Assembly (NCBI RefSeq): GCF_003129925.1
Contig: NZ_QFFN01000005.1
Location: forward strand, 1 to 64,000
DNA length: 64,000 nt
Direction of reading: 5' to 3'
DNA from: Bifidobacterium catulorum
GTDB lineage: Bacteria > Actinomycetota > Actinomycetes > Actinomycetales > Bifidobacteriaceae
In this document: positions 9,953 to 19,854 of the stretch, one piece after another
Numbering within the stretch: position 1 is the first letter of the stretch
How the letters are laid out: the number at the start of each line of letters is the position of its first letter
The notes under the pieces: model-generated
The model's database searches: none
Told to the model about the DNA's origin: nothing
The model's input: only the letters and a program-made list of their open reading frames with translations
Translations under genes and position numbers: made by a program

Positions 9953-10017
9953 TCGTTTCTCCTTGGTGATTGATGGATGATTGATGGGCCCGAAGAACGG
10001 GTTCCCTAACGGTTGAA

Positions 10018-10056
10018 GGGGATGTCCGACGCGTTCGTGACGTATCGGACATCCCC
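10018..10056 (-). terminator. 12-bp stem between binding-protein and permease genes
   Basis: GGGGATGTCCGA (10018-10029) pairs perfectly with TCGGACATCCCC (10045-10056) around a 15-base loop. It follows the stop of the binding-protein gene on the minus strand. It is likely a partial terminator or an mRNA-stabilising hairpin that lowers permease expression. Confidence 0.65.
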
Positions 10057-10100
10057 CGCAGATGCTGTGTGAGATCAGTCCCTCAGCGACTATCGGACGT

Positions 10101-11726
10101 TCAGGACTTGGTCACAGAGGCGTAGCGGAAGCGGAACGAGGCGTCCAGCGTCACGCCGGAGACGTTCGTGCCGGTGACCGCCACCTGGGAGCCCTGCAGC
10201 AGCGGCAGGGTGGAGATGTCCTCGGTCTCCAGCTCCTGGATCTGCTTGAGCAGCGCCTCGCGCTTCGTCTTGTCCTGTTCGCCGGCCTGCTGCACGATCA
10301 GGTCGTTGACCTTCTTGTTCGAGTAGCCGTTGTTCACGAAGTTGCCGTCGCGGAAGAACGGGGACAGGTAGTTGTCCGGATCCGGGTAGTCGGGGTACCA
10401 GCCGAGCTGGTAGGCCGGGTACACGCCGTCGGAGGAGTCGGTGACGACGCGTTCCTTCTGGTACTGCGTCCACTCGGTCTGCTGCAGGTCCACCTTGAAC
10501 AGGCCGCCCTGTTCGAGCTGGGACTTGATGGCGGCGTATTCGTCGGCGGAGCTGGAGCCGTAGTGCTCGCCGTTGTACTGGAGCTTGAGGTCGACCGGGG
10601 TCTTCACTCCGGCTGCGGAAAGCACCTTCTTGGCCTTGTCGAGGCTGGGCTTGCCGTTGTCGCCGTACTTCTCCTTGAAGGTGTCCACCTGGCCGGTCAG
10701 GCCGGACGGGATGTAGGAGTACATCGGGGTGTAGGTGCCCTTGTACACGGTGCTGGCGAGCTCCTCGCGGTCGATGAGGTTCGCGACGGCCTGACGGACG
10801 GCCTTGGCCTTGTTGGCGTCGGCGTCCTTCTGCTTGGTGCCGTACGGCATGATGTTCATGTTGAACGTGATGAAGCGTTCCTCGCCGCCGGGTCCGGTGA
10901 CGACCTTGACCTTGTTGTTCTTCTTCAGGTCGGAGATGTCGGTCGGGGTCAGGGTGCGGTAGGCGATGTCGACCTGCCCCTGCTCGATGGCCATCTTGAG
11001 GTTGGACGGGTCGGCGAAGTACTTGACCTGCACGGCGCTGTTCTTGGCGGGGGTCAGGCCCTGATATCCGTCGTACTTGGCGTAGCTGACGGCCTCGTTG
11101 AGCTTGAAGGCGGTGAGCTTGTACGGACCGGCGAAGGCGTTGGCCTTGATGATGTCGTCGGCGGAGGTCAGCTTGTCGGCGCTGAAGACCTCGTCGTCTA
11201 CGATCGGACCGGCCGGGGAGCCGAGGACCTGCTTGAGGGTCACGTCGTTCTTGACGGAGTCCTTGAACACCACGGTGGTGGCGTCGGGGGTCTCGATGTC
11301 GGTGATGTTGGCGAGCAGCGAGCTCGGACCGTTCTCGTCGTTGATCTTCTTCACGCGGTCGAAGGAGAACTTCACGTCCTTGGAGTCGAGCGTATGGCCG
11401 TTGGCCCACTTGAGGCCCGGCTTGATCTTGACGGTGAATTCGGTGCCGTCCTTGCTCCAGGTGCCCTCGTCGGCGGCGATGTCCGGGCTCATCTCGGACT
11501 CGTTGTAGTTCTGGGAGAACAGGAACGGGAACACGTTGATGATCACGGCGAACGAACCGTTGTCGTACTGGCCGGCCGGATCGAGGCTGACGATCTTGTC
11601 GGTGGTGCCGATGGTGATGGCGTTCGCGTCGGAGGCCGTTCCGTCGTCCTTGACGCCGCCGCAGGCCGCGAGCGACGCGATCGCGGTGATGGACGCCACC
11701 GCCGCGAGAATCTTTTTACTCTGCAC
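10101..11726 (-). CDS. Oligopeptide ABC transporter substrate-binding lipoprotein (SBP family 5)
   Basis: The product has 541 residues, with a signal peptide and LAAC lipobox at about residues 19-22, and a full family 5 binding-protein fold. The start is a GTG with AGAGAGG upstream. Being first in the run before the two permeases and the double ATPase, this is the transporter's own binding protein; the two other paralogues (2274-3926 and 3972-5615) probably broaden its substrate range. That sharing is inferred from family knowledge, not seen directly. Confidence 0.9.
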   Translation of the reverse strand: MQSKKILAAVASITAIASLAACGGVKDDGTASDANAITIGTTDKIVSLDPAGQYDNGSFAVIINVFPFLFSQNYNESEMSPDIAADEGTWSKDGTEFTVKIKPGLKWANGHTLDSKDVKFSFDRVKKINDENGPSSLLANITDIETPDATTVVFKDSVKNDVTLKQVLGSPAGPIVDDEVFSADKLTSADDIIKANAFAGPYKLTAFKLNEAVSYAKYDGYQGLTPAKNSAVQVKYFADPSNLKMAIEQGQVDIAYRTLTPTDISDLKKNNKVKVVTGPGGEERFITFNMNIMPYGTKQKDADANKAKAVRQAVANLIDREELASTVYKGTYTPMYSYIPSGLTGQVDTFKEKYGDNGKPSLDKAKKVLSAAGVKTPVDLKLQYNGEHYGSSSADEYAAIKSQLEQGGLFKVDLQQTEWTQYQKERVVTDSSDGVYPAYQLGWYPDYPDPDNYLSPFFRDGNFVNNGYSNKKVNDLIVQQAGEQDKTKREALLKQIQELETEDISTLPLLQGSQVAVTGTNVSGVTLDASFRFRYASVTKS

Positions 11727-12049
11727 GAGTACCTCTCTTCGTTTACATGTCTTTCCCGCGCGAGCGCGGGCCCGGCATTGTCACGACATGACCGATGGGT
11801 AACGAACACGTTGCCGCATCGCGAACTCGTAACAAACCCGGGGTACTGAAGTACAACTTAGTGTTATATATGAAACCCCGGATTTTTTCCCGCGAATTCC
11901 ATGAATTTGCGCATTTTTCCCATAAAATGGGATGGATATGGCATGATGTCACGGTAGGATCGTGTCCGTTCGCGCGGTCTGCGGCGTCGATGCGCGCAGC
12001 CGCCGCGGCGCGGCGAAATCCATCCCCACGGCGAAAGGAATCGGCCCTT
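11727..12049. other. Divergent promoter region with two palindromes
   Basis: No gene is evident in these 323 bases. A GC-rich palindrome (CCCGC/GCGGG) lies at about 11757-11770. CCGGGGT (11838-11844) pairs with ACCCCGG (11875-11881), followed by six T on the plus strand, which looks like a terminator although no gene precedes it. The loop is AT-rich (TTATATAT), so it may instead hold a promoter for either flank. Confidence 0.4.
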
Positions 12050-12403
12050 ATGCAGTATGTGCTTCTTGCGGTGATCGGGGTCCCGTGCGCGCTCATCGGT
12101 TTCGCATTCGCGCTGTTCCCCCGCCGCACCTTCGACATGGACCCGTTGCAGCAGAAGGTGTCCCGTGCCTTGGGCATCGTCTTCTGCCTGCTGTTCTTCG
12201 TGTTCATGGTGGCCGGTCGCGATGCCGAATCGTGGGCGGTGATCGGCGGCGGCCTCGTCGGTTTCGTCGTCGGCTCCATCCCCCCTGTCCGCGAATCGTG
12301 CCGGGAGCGCTTCGTGCTGTTCGCGCCTCCGGCCAAATCCGCGAAGACCTCTGAAGATCAAAAGGGCGGCAGGCCCTCCAAGGGGAAATCCGGACGCAGG
12401 TGA
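12050..12403 (+). CDS. Small two-span membrane protein
   Basis: The ATG at 12050 has GAAAGGAA eight bases upstream and gives 117 residues. Hydrophobic spans lie at about residues 1-20 and 40-58, with a third short one near 63-77. The tail is basic and ends in KSGRR. I do not recognise the family and assign no function. It is the only rightward gene between the leftward peptide-transport genes and the leftward arylsulfotransferase-like gene. Confidence 0.65.
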   Translation: MQYVLLAVIGVPCALIGFAFALFPRRTFDMDPLQQKVSRALGIVFCLLFFVFMVAGRDAESWAVIGGGLVGFVVGSIPPVRESCRERFVLFAPPAKSAKTSEDQKGGRPSKGKSGRR

Positions 12404-12429
12404 TCGGTCGGTCGATCACCGCAGGCCCG

Positions 12430-13959
12430 TCATTCGAAATACTGCGTCCGGTAGCTTTGTGACGACGACGAGACGATTTCGCTGATCACCTTGTCGTTCT
12501 TGAAGTCGTAGAGCGTGGCGAGCACCTTGTTGGAGGCCATGCCCCACCCGATGAAGTACCTGTCGGCGGATATCTGCTGCACGCTGCCGCAGTACATGGA
12601 GAAGTGGTCGCCGAGGTCGAAGTTCCTGAACGCGGTGACCTTGTGGTTCTTCTCGTCGAGCGTGTAGCGTTTGATGGTGGACCGTCCGGACGCCACGCCG
12701 TTGTCGAACAGCAGGATGTTGTGGTCGTCGTCGAAGTAGGCGTAGTGCTGGCGGGAGAACCGCTGGTCCTTCGACAGTCCGAACTGGTCGTTCTTGCCGC
12801 CAAGCGTCCAGATGATGGCCCCGGTGTGGTGATCGATCTTCATGACGGCGTCCTGGTTGCGCGCCGAAAGCACGAAGTTGTCGTCCTTCGGGTCGATGAC
12901 GAGGCTGTTGGAATGCATGTAGTCCTCGTCGTTGTCCATGAGCTCCTGATAGCTGTCGTCGAGTTCGTGATGCTCGCTGCTGAGCCATTCGAACGTGACC
13001 TTGCCCCCGTCGAGCTCCTGGATGTATGTGGACCGCATCTCGTTGGTGTCGCCCTTGTCGTTCCTGATGGGCGAATACACCTCGCCCATCAGGATGTAGT
13101 GCGTCGGCGAGAGGAAGATGTAGTCGTGGTTCTCCGCGTATCCGCCCTGCGGCAGTTTCCTCGTGGGGGTGAGTCGGATGCGGTTGATCTGCCGGTACTG
13201 GTCGTCCAGCAGCACGATCTGTCCGAATTTCAGGCTGAAGTTCTTGATCTGGTTGTATTCGGGCACGGCCTCGAAGAACGAGTAGTACGTCTTGCCGTCG
13301 AACACGTATTTCTTGAGGTTGTCGATGTCCTGTCCGCGACGGTAGTAGAGGATCCGTCCCGAGCTGGTCATGCGGTAGACGTAGGTGCTTGCGCCGGTGC
13401 CGACGTTGCCGTAGTAGTCGCCCTTGGGGGTCTCGAAGTTCTGGCCGGACACCTCAAGGTTCGGGAAGTCGCTGGGCAGGGAGGGTATGGTGATGGTGCG
13501 CTGCTCGCCCGTCTTGCGGCTGATCTTGATGACGGTGTTGTGGCTGACCTCGCGAGACAGCCTGTCGAACCGGAGGTCGACCGCCCCGGTGTACCGACGT
13601 CCGTTGACCGTGACGACGGAGTTGACGGGGACGTCGAGGGTCAGGCGGTTGTCGATGCCGACGGCGAGCGAACGGGCGTTGACTCGCGGGTTGACGACGT
13701 TGAGACTCACCGGCGTGGGGATGCCGTTGATCTTGAGTCCCAGGTCGACGCCGCTCAGCGAATCATTGATGCGTTCGTTCTGGTCGTCGGTCTGCTTCTC
13801 GACGGATTCGCCGAGGTCCTTGACGTTCGATGACGTCGTCTGCATGTTTTCGTTGAGCTGTTCGATGGCACGGTAGCCGAGGAATCCCCCGATTCCGGCG
13901 GCTCCGGCGAGTATGACGAGGACCGCCCCCATGACGGCCGCGATGATTTTATCCCTCAT
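12430..13959 (-). CDS. Arylsulfotransferase (ASST)-like membrane-anchored protein
   Basis: The protein has 509 residues. Residues 7-30 form an N-terminal membrane anchor followed by a short coiled segment (NENMQTTSSNVKDLGESVEKQ). The rest resembles bacterial aryl-sulfate sulfotransferases, a PQQ-independent transferase family that moves sulfate between phenols. The typical block DYMHSNSLVIDPKDDNFVLS is followed by SARNQDAVMKID and TGAIIWTLGG, then FSRQHYA. The His in the DYMHSNS block and the one in RQHYA are likely active-site positions, inferred from family pattern. The natural substrate is unknown. It is a single gene. Confidence 0.78.
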   Translation of the reverse strand: MRDKIIAAVMGAVLVILAGAAGIGGFLGYRAIEQLNENMQTTSSNVKDLGESVEKQTDDQNERINDSLSGVDLGLKINGIPTPVSLNVVNPRVNARSLAVGIDNRLTLDVPVNSVVTVNGRRYTGAVDLRFDRLSREVSHNTVIKISRKTGEQRTITIPSLPSDFPNLEVSGQNFETPKGDYYGNVGTGASTYVYRMTSSGRILYYRRGQDIDNLKKYVFDGKTYYSFFEAVPEYNQIKNFSLKFGQIVLLDDQYRQINRIRLTPTRKLPQGGYAENHDYIFLSPTHYILMGEVYSPIRNDKGDTNEMRSTYIQELDGGKVTFEWLSSEHHELDDSYQELMDNDEDYMHSNSLVIDPKDDNFVLSARNQDAVMKIDHHTGAIIWTLGGKNDQFGLSKDQRFSRQHYAYFDDDHNILLFDNGVASGRSTIKRYTLDEKNHKVTAFRNFDLGDHFSMYCGSVQQISADRYFIGWGMASNKVLATLYDFKNDKVISEIVSSSSQSYRTQYFE

Positions 13960-14041
13960 ATTCGCCCATTATTCCGCGGAAAACATCGTCCGACGGCGTC
14001 ATGGACGAGTTTTCATACGCCCGTAACCTTCAGAACATCTC

Positions 14042-14092
14042 GGCCCGCCGAACGCGGGCCTTGGATGGCCCCCGATCCCATGATCGTCGGGG
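14042..14092 (-). terminator. Two hairpins downstream of tlyA
   Basis: GGCCCGC-CGAAC-GCGGGCC at 14042-14060 is a 7-bp stem. A second stem, CCCCGA/TCGGGG, lies at 14070-14092. Both fall just after the tlyA stop on the minus strand and likely end the tyrS-to-tlyA transcript. Confidence 0.55.
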
Positions 14093-14101
14093 TTTCAGGG
14101 G

Positions 14102-14845
14102 TCACCTCCGGGTGATCCACAGCAGGTATTCGACATTGCCGTGGGTGCCGGTGATCGGCGACGGCGCGGAGGCGCGGACGTCGAAGCCGGATTTTCGGGC
14201 GCACTCCTCCACGTCATGCAGGGCCTTGCGGCGGAGTGCATCATCCTCCACGATGCCGTTCCTGCCGAGATGCCCCCTGCCGACCTCGAACTGGGGTTTG
14301 ACCAGCAGCACGGCGTCCGTGCCGGTTCCGACGAGTCCGGCGAGGACGGGGATGACGTACGTCAGCGATATGAACGACACGTCGGACACGACCATATGCG
14401 GGGGGAACGGCAGATCGGCGGATTCGACGTCGCGGATGTTGACGCCGCTCATCTCGATGACGCGGTCGTCGTAGGCGATGCGCGGATCGAGCTGGCCATG
14501 GCCGACGTCGAGGGCGATGACGCGCGCCGCGCCCCGTCGCAACAGCACGTCGGTGAATCCTCCGGTGGAGGCGCCGACGTCGAGGCAGTCGACGCCCGAC
14601 GGCGACGGCAGGCCGAGCGGCGTGAAGGCGTCGAACGCACCGACGAGCTTGTATGCGCCACGCGAGACGTAGTCGTCTCCGGCGTCGACGTGCAGGTCGT
14701 CGATGGTGAGCACCTTGGCCGCCGGCTTCACGGTGACGGCGCCGTTCACGGTGACGGCGCCGCCTCGTATCAGCCGCTGCGCCTTGGCTCGGGAGTCGAC
14801 GAGCCCACGGGATACGAGTTCGGCGTCCAGACGGGAGGATGGCAT
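14102..14845 (-). CDS. tlyA: TlyA-family rRNA 2'-O-methyltransferase
   Basis: The 247-residue protein begins with an S4 RNA-binding domain (residues 3-60, LDAELVSRGLVDSRAKAQRLI), then an FtsJ-like methyltransferase with the SAM motif DVGASTGGFTDVLL near residue 88. Members methylate ribose in 16S and 23S rRNA, and affect capreomycin sensitivity in some actinobacteria. It is the last gene of a leftward run with tyrS, an RGG protein, a HAD phosphatase and a 52-residue protein. Length is normal for the family. Confidence 0.9.
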   Translation of the reverse strand: MPSSRLDAELVSRGLVDSRAKAQRLIRGGAVTVNGAVTVKPAAKVLTIDDLHVDAGDDYVSRGAYKLVGAFDAFTPLGLPSPSGVDCLDVGASTGGFTDVLLRRGAARVIALDVGHGQLDPRIAYDDRVIEMSGVNIRDVESADLPFPPHMVVSDVSFISLTYVIPVLAGLVGTGTDAVLLVKPQFEVGRGHLGRNGIVEDDALRRKALHDVEECARKSGFDVRASAPSPITGTHGNVEYLLWITRR

Positions 14846-14859
14846 GGATGCTGCGCCTT

Positions 14860-15018
14860 TCAGGGGGTGAGGGACTTGAGCTCGCCGCTCAACTGGTCCA
14901 GCACGTTCCGGTAGGCTTCGATCTGCGCCTCGTAGTCGTCGTCGGACAGTTCGGACAACCGGGGGAACCTTGCGGCGAGTTCATCGTCCGCTGACGGATG
15001 CGGTTCGGACATCGTCAT
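14860..15018 (-). CDS. 52-residue acidic protein in the tyrS-tlyA operon
   Basis: The ATG at 15018 lies one base past the HAD gene stop and yields a 52-residue acidic protein with a predicted helix rich in Leu (LSELSDDDYEAQIEAYRNVLDQLSGELKSL). It is sandwiched between two close genes, with 14 bases to tlyA, so it is very likely translated. The function is unknown; short acidic proteins at this place are often seen in bifidobacterial tyrS-tlyA runs, but that is recollection, not tested. Confidence 0.6.
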   Translation of the reverse strand: MTMSEPHPSADDELAARFPRLSELSDDDYEAQIEAYRNVLDQLSGELKSLTP

Positions 15019-15019
15019 G

Positions 15020-16081
15020 TCAGATATGGAATTCGGGGATGCTGATGGACGTTGGATCCCCGTCGGCGTCCATGAACTCCCATACGGCGCAGCACGCGGC
15101 TCGCAATGCGTCGAGGCTGGTCCCGGGATCGCCGTCGCCGTCCGTGAGGCGCAGCACGCCGGCGTCCAGACGGGCCGAGGCCGTGCCGCACACCCATGCG
15201 CCGTCATGTTGGCACGGGGCCGGATGCGCCTCATTGAGGCCGCGAAGGTCCTTCGCGATGAAGGTCGGGCGCAGATGCGGCTCGGCCACGACTATGGAGT
15301 TCGGCGTGGCCACGCCGGTGAGCACGACCAGGGAGTCGTATCCACCGCGGTTTCCGGCCTCGATGTCGGTGTCGAGACGGTCGCCGATGGCCAGACACCG
15401 GTCGTGGTCGATGGGCTCCGCGGTCCCGTCCCGTTCGGACCGGGCGTCGGCCACCAGCTGACGTGCCTCATCGTACATGTAGGATTCGGGCTTGCCTCCC
15501 GAGCCCACGGGCTGGTGGCCCACGGCCTCGATGACAGCGTTCACGAGGGACCCGCATCCGGGCGCGATGCCGAGCTCGCGGGGAATGGTCAGATCGCGGT
15601 TGGTGACGAAATAGATGGCTCCGCGCTGCGCGGCGAACGCCACCGAGGCCAGTTCGTTCCACGTGATCTCGGGATACCATCCCTGGATCACCGCCGCGGG
15701 ACCGTCATCCACCCCGTCCGCCAGCGTCAGTCCGGCCTTGACGACCTCCTCCCTCAGATGCGGGGAGCCGACGGCAAGCACCTTCGAGCCGGCGGGCACA
15801 TGATGGGCCACCATGCGGGCGGCGACGACCGACGAGGTGATGACCTGCCAAGGCTCCACTTCAAGGCCGAAACCGCGCAGCTGTTCGGCCACCACGGCCT
15901 GGAACCGCGAGGAATTGTTCGTCGTGTATTCCACGGCCATGCCCGCCCTCTGCGCCTGCGCGATGCTTTCGGACGCATACTCGACCGGATCCTTGCCCCG
16001 GTAGACCACGCCATCCAGATCGAGCAGGCCCAGGGAATACGCGGTGTTCAACGGTGCCGTGGAGCCTTTGAGGAACGCCAT
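15020..16081 (-). CDS. HAD-superfamily hydrolase, subfamily IIA (NagD-like)
   Basis: At 353 residues this has the class IIA order: motif I LLDLDGVVYRG near residue 20, TTNNSSR near 55, a large cap domain, and motif III IGDRLDTDIEAGNRGG near residue 247. Family members dephosphorylate small phosphate esters or nucleotides; the substrate here is unknown. It is three bases downstream of the RGG/TPR gene, so it is probably one transcript with tyrS. The C-terminal 70 residues exceed a minimal NagD and look like an added tail. Confidence 0.85.
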   Translation of the reverse strand: MAFLKGSTAPLNTAYSLGLLDLDGVVYRGKDPVEYASESIAQAQRAGMAVEYTTNNSSRFQAVVAEQLRGFGLEVEPWQVITSSVVAARMVAHHVPAGSKVLAVGSPHLREEVVKAGLTLADGVDDGPAAVIQGWYPEITWNELASVAFAAQRGAIYFVTNRDLTIPRELGIAPGCGSLVNAVIEAVGHQPVGSGGKPESYMYDEARQLVADARSERDGTAEPIDHDRCLAIGDRLDTDIEAGNRGGYDSLVVLTGVATPNSIVVAEPHLRPTFIAKDLRGLNEAHPAPCQHDGAWVCGTASARLDAGVLRLTDGDGDPGTSLDALRAACCAVWEFMDADGDPTSISIPEFHI

Positions 16082-16084
16082 GGG

Positions 16085-17947
16085 TCAGTCGTTCTCCTTG
16101 TCGTCTTCCTGATCGGGGTCATCGCCCGAGGTCTCTCCGTCGTCGTGGCTTTCGGCCTCGGAGCCGGAATCCTCCGTCTCGGACGCCTCATCAGCCGTTG
16201 CCTCCGGTTCCTCGTCGGAGTCGGCGCCATCCTCGGCCTCTTCGGCCGGCAGGTCGGTCTCGTCCTCGGAGCCGGAATCGGAATCGGTCCGGCCGGCGTC
16301 GGAATCCTCCGATTCCTCGGTGTCGGCGTTTTCGTCGGCATCGCCGTGCTGGGAGTCCTCGCCGTCCTTGGAGTCATCGTCGGCATCGGAATCATCGTCG
16401 GCATCGTCATCCGGGACGTCGAGGTCGATGCCGAGTCCTTCGAGCAGGTCGTCGTCGATGTCCTCAAGGTCGTTGTCGATGACGGAATCGTCATCCTCAT
16501 CGTCCGCTTCGGCATACTCGCCCTCAAGACGGTCGACAAGGCCGTCGAGGGCCAGCGCCTCATCCTGACGGCCGGCCTGTTCGAGGAAGTTCTGCTCGGC
16601 CTGCACGGCGCGCATGCGGTATTCGCCGGAGATTCCCTTGGAACGGCCGATGGTGTGCACGAGGTCGATGGCCTTGTCCCAGTCGTCGAGGTCGCCGTAT
16701 GCGCCGGCCACCACGAGGAACATCTCGGCCTTGGCCTCACCCCTAAGGGCCCTGCCTTCGTCGCTCATCGCCAGTTCGATGGCCTTCCTCGGGTTTCCGA
16801 GGCCGCGTTCGCAGTCGGCGATGAACGGCAGGTAGTCGAGGAATCCGTTCATGCGGTACGCGGTGCGGAACTCGCGCAGGGCAAGCTTGTAGTCTCCCTG
16901 ACGGTAGGCGATCAGCGCCAGCACCTCACGCGTCATGTCGATGCGCGAGGCCTGCTTGGCGATCCACTTGGCGTGCGCGAGCGCCCTCTCGGGATCCGAC
17001 TCCTCCAGCGCGTAGGCGGCGAGCATATGCAGGCCGATGTTCTCCGCATGCTCCTTGCTCAGGCCACGCAGACGCTCCTTCTCGTCCTTGGAGAGCATGG
17101 ACCATTCGAGTCCCTTCGGCATCTTCGGCTCGTTGGCCCGGCGATCGGTGTACGGGTTCTGCGAGGGGTACGAGACCGTGCCGTCGGAGTTCCGGCGGCC
17201 GTCGCGGTAGAAGCTGTGCGACCCCTGTCCGTCACGCTCGTACTTGTTGTTGCGATAGCCGCCGCGGCGGTCATCATGGCGGGGGTCACGGCGTTCGCCG
17301 TCGTGGTCGTAGCGCGGATTGCGCGGCTTGTCATCGAACGGGCGGCGCGGCTTGCGGTCGTAATCACGTCCTTCGTCACGACGGTCGCCACGACGGAAGT
17401 CACGACGCTCCCCTCCGCGGTCATTGCCGTCATTGCGGCGGAAATCCCTGCGGTCGTTATGACGGCGTCCGTCATAACGACGCTGCCCGCCTCGATCGTC
17501 GAAACGACGTCCCTCGGAACGCTCCCCGTCGCGACGGTATTCACGGCGGTCGTCACGGTCCGTCCTGCGGTAGTCCCGGCGTTCTCCGTCGCGATGGAAT
17601 CCGCCGCGGCTGCCGCGGAAGTCACGACGCTCCCCTCCGCGGTCGTTGCGGCGGAATCCACCACGATCGCCGTTCTCGTGGCGTCGTCCCTCGTAACGGT
17701 CCCCGTCACGACGCGGGGCATCGCCGTCCCTCTGGAAGTCGCGGTCCCTGCGGAACTCGCCGTCACGGTGGAACCGCTTGCCGCCGTCGCGACGGTCGAA
17801 GCCTCCGCGACCCTGTCCGCCGCGACGCGGACCGAACGACTTGCCTCCACGACGGTTGCCGTAGCCACCGGAGCGGCCACGGTTGCCGTAACCGCCTCCG
17901 GAATGTCCGGAACGGTTGCCTCCACGGTTGGAATTCTCAGTGTTCAT
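16085..17947 (-). CDS. RGG-rich N-terminus, TPR-like middle, acidic C-terminus protein
   Basis: The 620-residue protein has three clear parts. Residues 1 to about 285 are made of Gly, Arg, Asp and Tyr with many RGG and RRD motifs, typical of disordered RNA-binding tails. Residues 290-480 look like tetratricopeptide helices ([23 protein letters not shown]). Residues 485-620 are almost wholly Asp, Glu and Ser. The tyrS stop overlaps its start by four bases. A role in RNA handling is inferred from the RGG region only; I do not know a tested homologue. Confidence 0.8.
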   Translation of the reverse strand: MNTENSNRGGNRSGHSGGGYGNRGRSGGYGNRRGGKSFGPRRGGQGRGGFDRRDGGKRFHRDGEFRRDRDFQRDGDAPRRDGDRYEGRRHENGDRGGFRRNDRGGERRDFRGSRGGFHRDGERRDYRRTDRDDRREYRRDGERSEGRRFDDRGGQRRYDGRRHNDRRDFRRNDGNDRGGERRDFRRGDRRDEGRDYDRKPRRPFDDKPRNPRYDHDGERRDPRHDDRRGGYRNNKYERDGQGSHSFYRDGRRNSDGTVSYPSQNPYTDRRANEPKMPKGLEWSMLSKDEKERLRGLSKEHAENIGLHMLAAYALEESDPERALAHAKWIAKQASRIDMTREVLALIAYRQGDYKLALREFRTAYRMNGFLDYLPFIADCERGLGNPRKAIELAMSDEGRALRGEAKAEMFLVVAGAYGDLDDWDKAIDLVHTIGRSKGISGEYRMRAVQAEQNFLEQAGRQDEALALDGLVDRLEGEYAEADDEDDDSVIDNDLEDIDDDLLEGLGIDLDVPDDDADDDSDADDDSKDGEDSQHGDADENADTEESEDSDAGRTDSDSGSEDETDLPAEEAEDGADSDEEPEATADEASETEDSGSEAESHDDGETSGDDPDQEDDKEND

Positions 17948-19257
17948 CGGGTCTCCTCCAATGCTGCCAGCGACTTCTTGCCGCGGCGAATCAATACGAA
18001 CCGGTCATGCAGAAAATCGTCTGCGGTCAAGGTCTGTTCCTGGTCCTCCACTCGGGCGTTGTTCACATACACGCCGCCGGATTTGATGGCCCGACGCGCC
18101 TCCGAGGCCGACTTGAACAGTCCCGCCGCTGCCGCCGCGTCGATGATGCGGTCGCCCGCCTTGGCCGTGGCGAACGTGCCGTCGGACTTCCTCAGCCCGC
18201 CGAGCGCGGCCTCAAGCGTTCCCTCGTCGATGGATCCGAGGTCGCCGCCACGGCCGAACAGGGCGGCCGCCGCGTCTATGGCCTGCCGGGTAGCCTGCTC
18301 GCCGTGCACGTAGCTGGTGACCTCCCAGGCGAGCGTCTTCTGCGCCTCGCGGCGCCCCGGGTTGGCCTCGACCTCGCCGGCAAGACGCTCGATCTCGTCC
18401 TTCGGCAGGAAGGTGAACGCCTTGAGCAGCTTCACCACCTGGTCGTCGGGCTGGTTGAACCAGAACTGGTAGAACTTGTACGGGCTGAGCATGGTCGGGT
18501 CGAGCCACATGGCGTTGCCCTCGGACTTGCCGAACTTCTTGCCCTGGCTGTCGGTGATGATCGGGCTGGTGAACACGTTCACGCTTTCGCCGCGCACCTT
18601 GCGAATGAGGTCGAGGCCGGAGGTGAGGTTGCCCCACTGGTCGGAGCCGCCCAGCTCCAGCACGCAGTGGTATTCGTCGAACAGATGCAGGAAGTCGTTG
18701 CCCTGCAGCACCTGGTAGCTGAACTCGGTGAAGGAGATGCCCTCCTCGGAGTTCAGGCGGCGTGCGACCGTGTCCTTGGCCAGCATGGTGCCAAGGCGGA
18801 AGTTCTTGCCGACGTCGCGCAGGAAGTCGATGACCGACATCTGCGCCGTCCAGTCGTAGTTGCTCACGAAGCGAACGGGGTTCTCGCCCTCGGCCTCAAG
18901 GAACCGGCTGATCTGCACGCGCAGCTTCTCGGCCCACTGCGCCACGATCTCCTTGGGGTTGAGCGTGCGCTCGCCCGACTGGCGTGGGTCGCCGATCAGG
19001 CCGGTGGCGCCTCCGACCAATGCGATGGGATGGTGTCCGGCCGCCTGCAGGTGCCGCATGTTGATGAGCTGCACGAGGTTGCCGATGTGCAGGGACGCCG
19101 CGGTGGGATCGAACCCGCAATAATAGGTGATGGGATCGCCGTTCAAGGCTTCGGCGAGTTGCTCTTTGTCAGTGGACTGATTGACCAGACCGCGCCATTC
19201 GAGCTCTTCGAGAAGAGAATCGAACCCCGCTTCCCTGTAACTTCTGACCTGAGACAT
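17944..19257 (-). CDS. tyrS: Tyrosyl-tRNA synthetase
   Basis: This 437-residue class I enzyme charges tRNA-Tyr. It has the TyrRS substrate block [17 protein letters not shown], a HIGH-like HIGN, the GSDQWGN motif near residue 200, and KMSKS-like KKFGKSEGN near residue 240. The C-terminal S4 domain ([16 protein letters not shown]) binds the tRNA arm. I chose the ATG at 19257, [12 protein letters not shown], which matches family starts; an ATG 17 codons further up is less likely. It heads the tyrS-to-tlyA run. Confidence 0.95.
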   Translation of the reverse strand: MSQVRSYREAGFDSLLEELEWRGLVNQSTDKEQLAEALNGDPITYYCGFDPTAASLHIGNLVQLINMRHLQAAGHHPIALVGGATGLIGDPRQSGERTLNPKEIVAQWAEKLRVQISRFLEAEGENPVRFVSNYDWTAQMSVIDFLRDVGKNFRLGTMLAKDTVARRLNSEEGISFTEFSYQVLQGNDFLHLFDEYHCVLELGGSDQWGNLTSGLDLIRKVRGESVNVFTSPIITDSQGKKFGKSEGNAMWLDPTMLSPYKFYQFWFNQPDDQVVKLLKAFTFLPKDEIERLAGEVEANPGRREAQKTLAWEVTSYVHGEQATRQAIDAAAALFGRGGDLGSIDEGTLEAALGGLRKSDGTFATAKAGDRIIDAAAAAGLFKSASEARRAIKSGGVYVNNARVEDQEQTLTADDFLHDRFVLIRRGKKSLAALEETR

Positions 19258-19464
19258 GTGTTCCCTGTCGCTCCCTGTTGAATTGGTGGAAAACGCGAAC
19301 ATTCGCATCCATCAGTTTGACAGTACAGCATGACAAGCATGGGCCGGGCGGCATATGGGATATCCGACGCACTCAGGGCCGTTCGGCCGGGAGGCTTCGC
19401 CTCCCACGCCTACGGTCGGGCGCCCCATCATACCGCCTTTGGCATTGCCGAAAGATGTTCGATG

Positions 19465-19794
19465 CTACCCTTCGCGTTCGGCGATATAGCGCTCGTAGGC
19501 GTCGAAGCCTCCGACGAGGTTGACGGCGTCGTATCCACGGTCGGCGAGGATCTCCGCCACCTCAGCACTCCAGCTGCCTTCGCGGCAGTACACCACCACC
19601 GGCCTGTCCTTCGGCACGTTGCGCAGCACATGAGGCAACGGGTCGAACGGCACGTTGATCGCGCCGGGCATGGCGTGGGCCTCCACCTCGTGCGGCTCGC
19701 GCAGGTCAAGCAGCGTCACCGTGCCGTAGTCGAGGCCGGCGAACTCCTCGGGGGTCATCTGCCGCACCGTGGGTTCATCGTCATCGTCGAACAT
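19465..19794 (-). CDS. Rhodanese-like sulfurtransferase
   Basis: This 109-residue single rhodanese domain has the entry strand LLDLREPHEVEAHAMPGAINVP and the active loop YCREGSWS with the persulfide Cys at residue 70. It is placed 60 bases after the ThiF-type gene, in the thiamin cluster, and likely supplies or relays sulfur to the ThiS C-terminal Gly-Gly. That role is inferred from context. Rhodanese domains also take part in other sulfur pathways. Confidence 0.85.
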   Translation of the reverse strand: MFDDDDEPTVRQMTPEEFAGLDYGTVTLLDLREPHEVEAHAMPGAINVPFDPLPHVLRNVPKDRPVVVYCREGSWSAEVAEILADRGYDAVNLVGGFDAYERYIAEREG

Positions 19795-19854
19795 AGTATC
19801 CGTCTCCCTTCCGTATCGTCCCCTGTCGGCCCGGGCGTCCCGACGACAGGGCGT

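Noticed and set aside
15017-18313. Plus-strand open frame of 1098 codons
   Set aside because: It is a shadow of the RGG/TPR gene and the HAD gene on the minus strand; composition is antisense-like with long Val/Ala runs and no known motifs.
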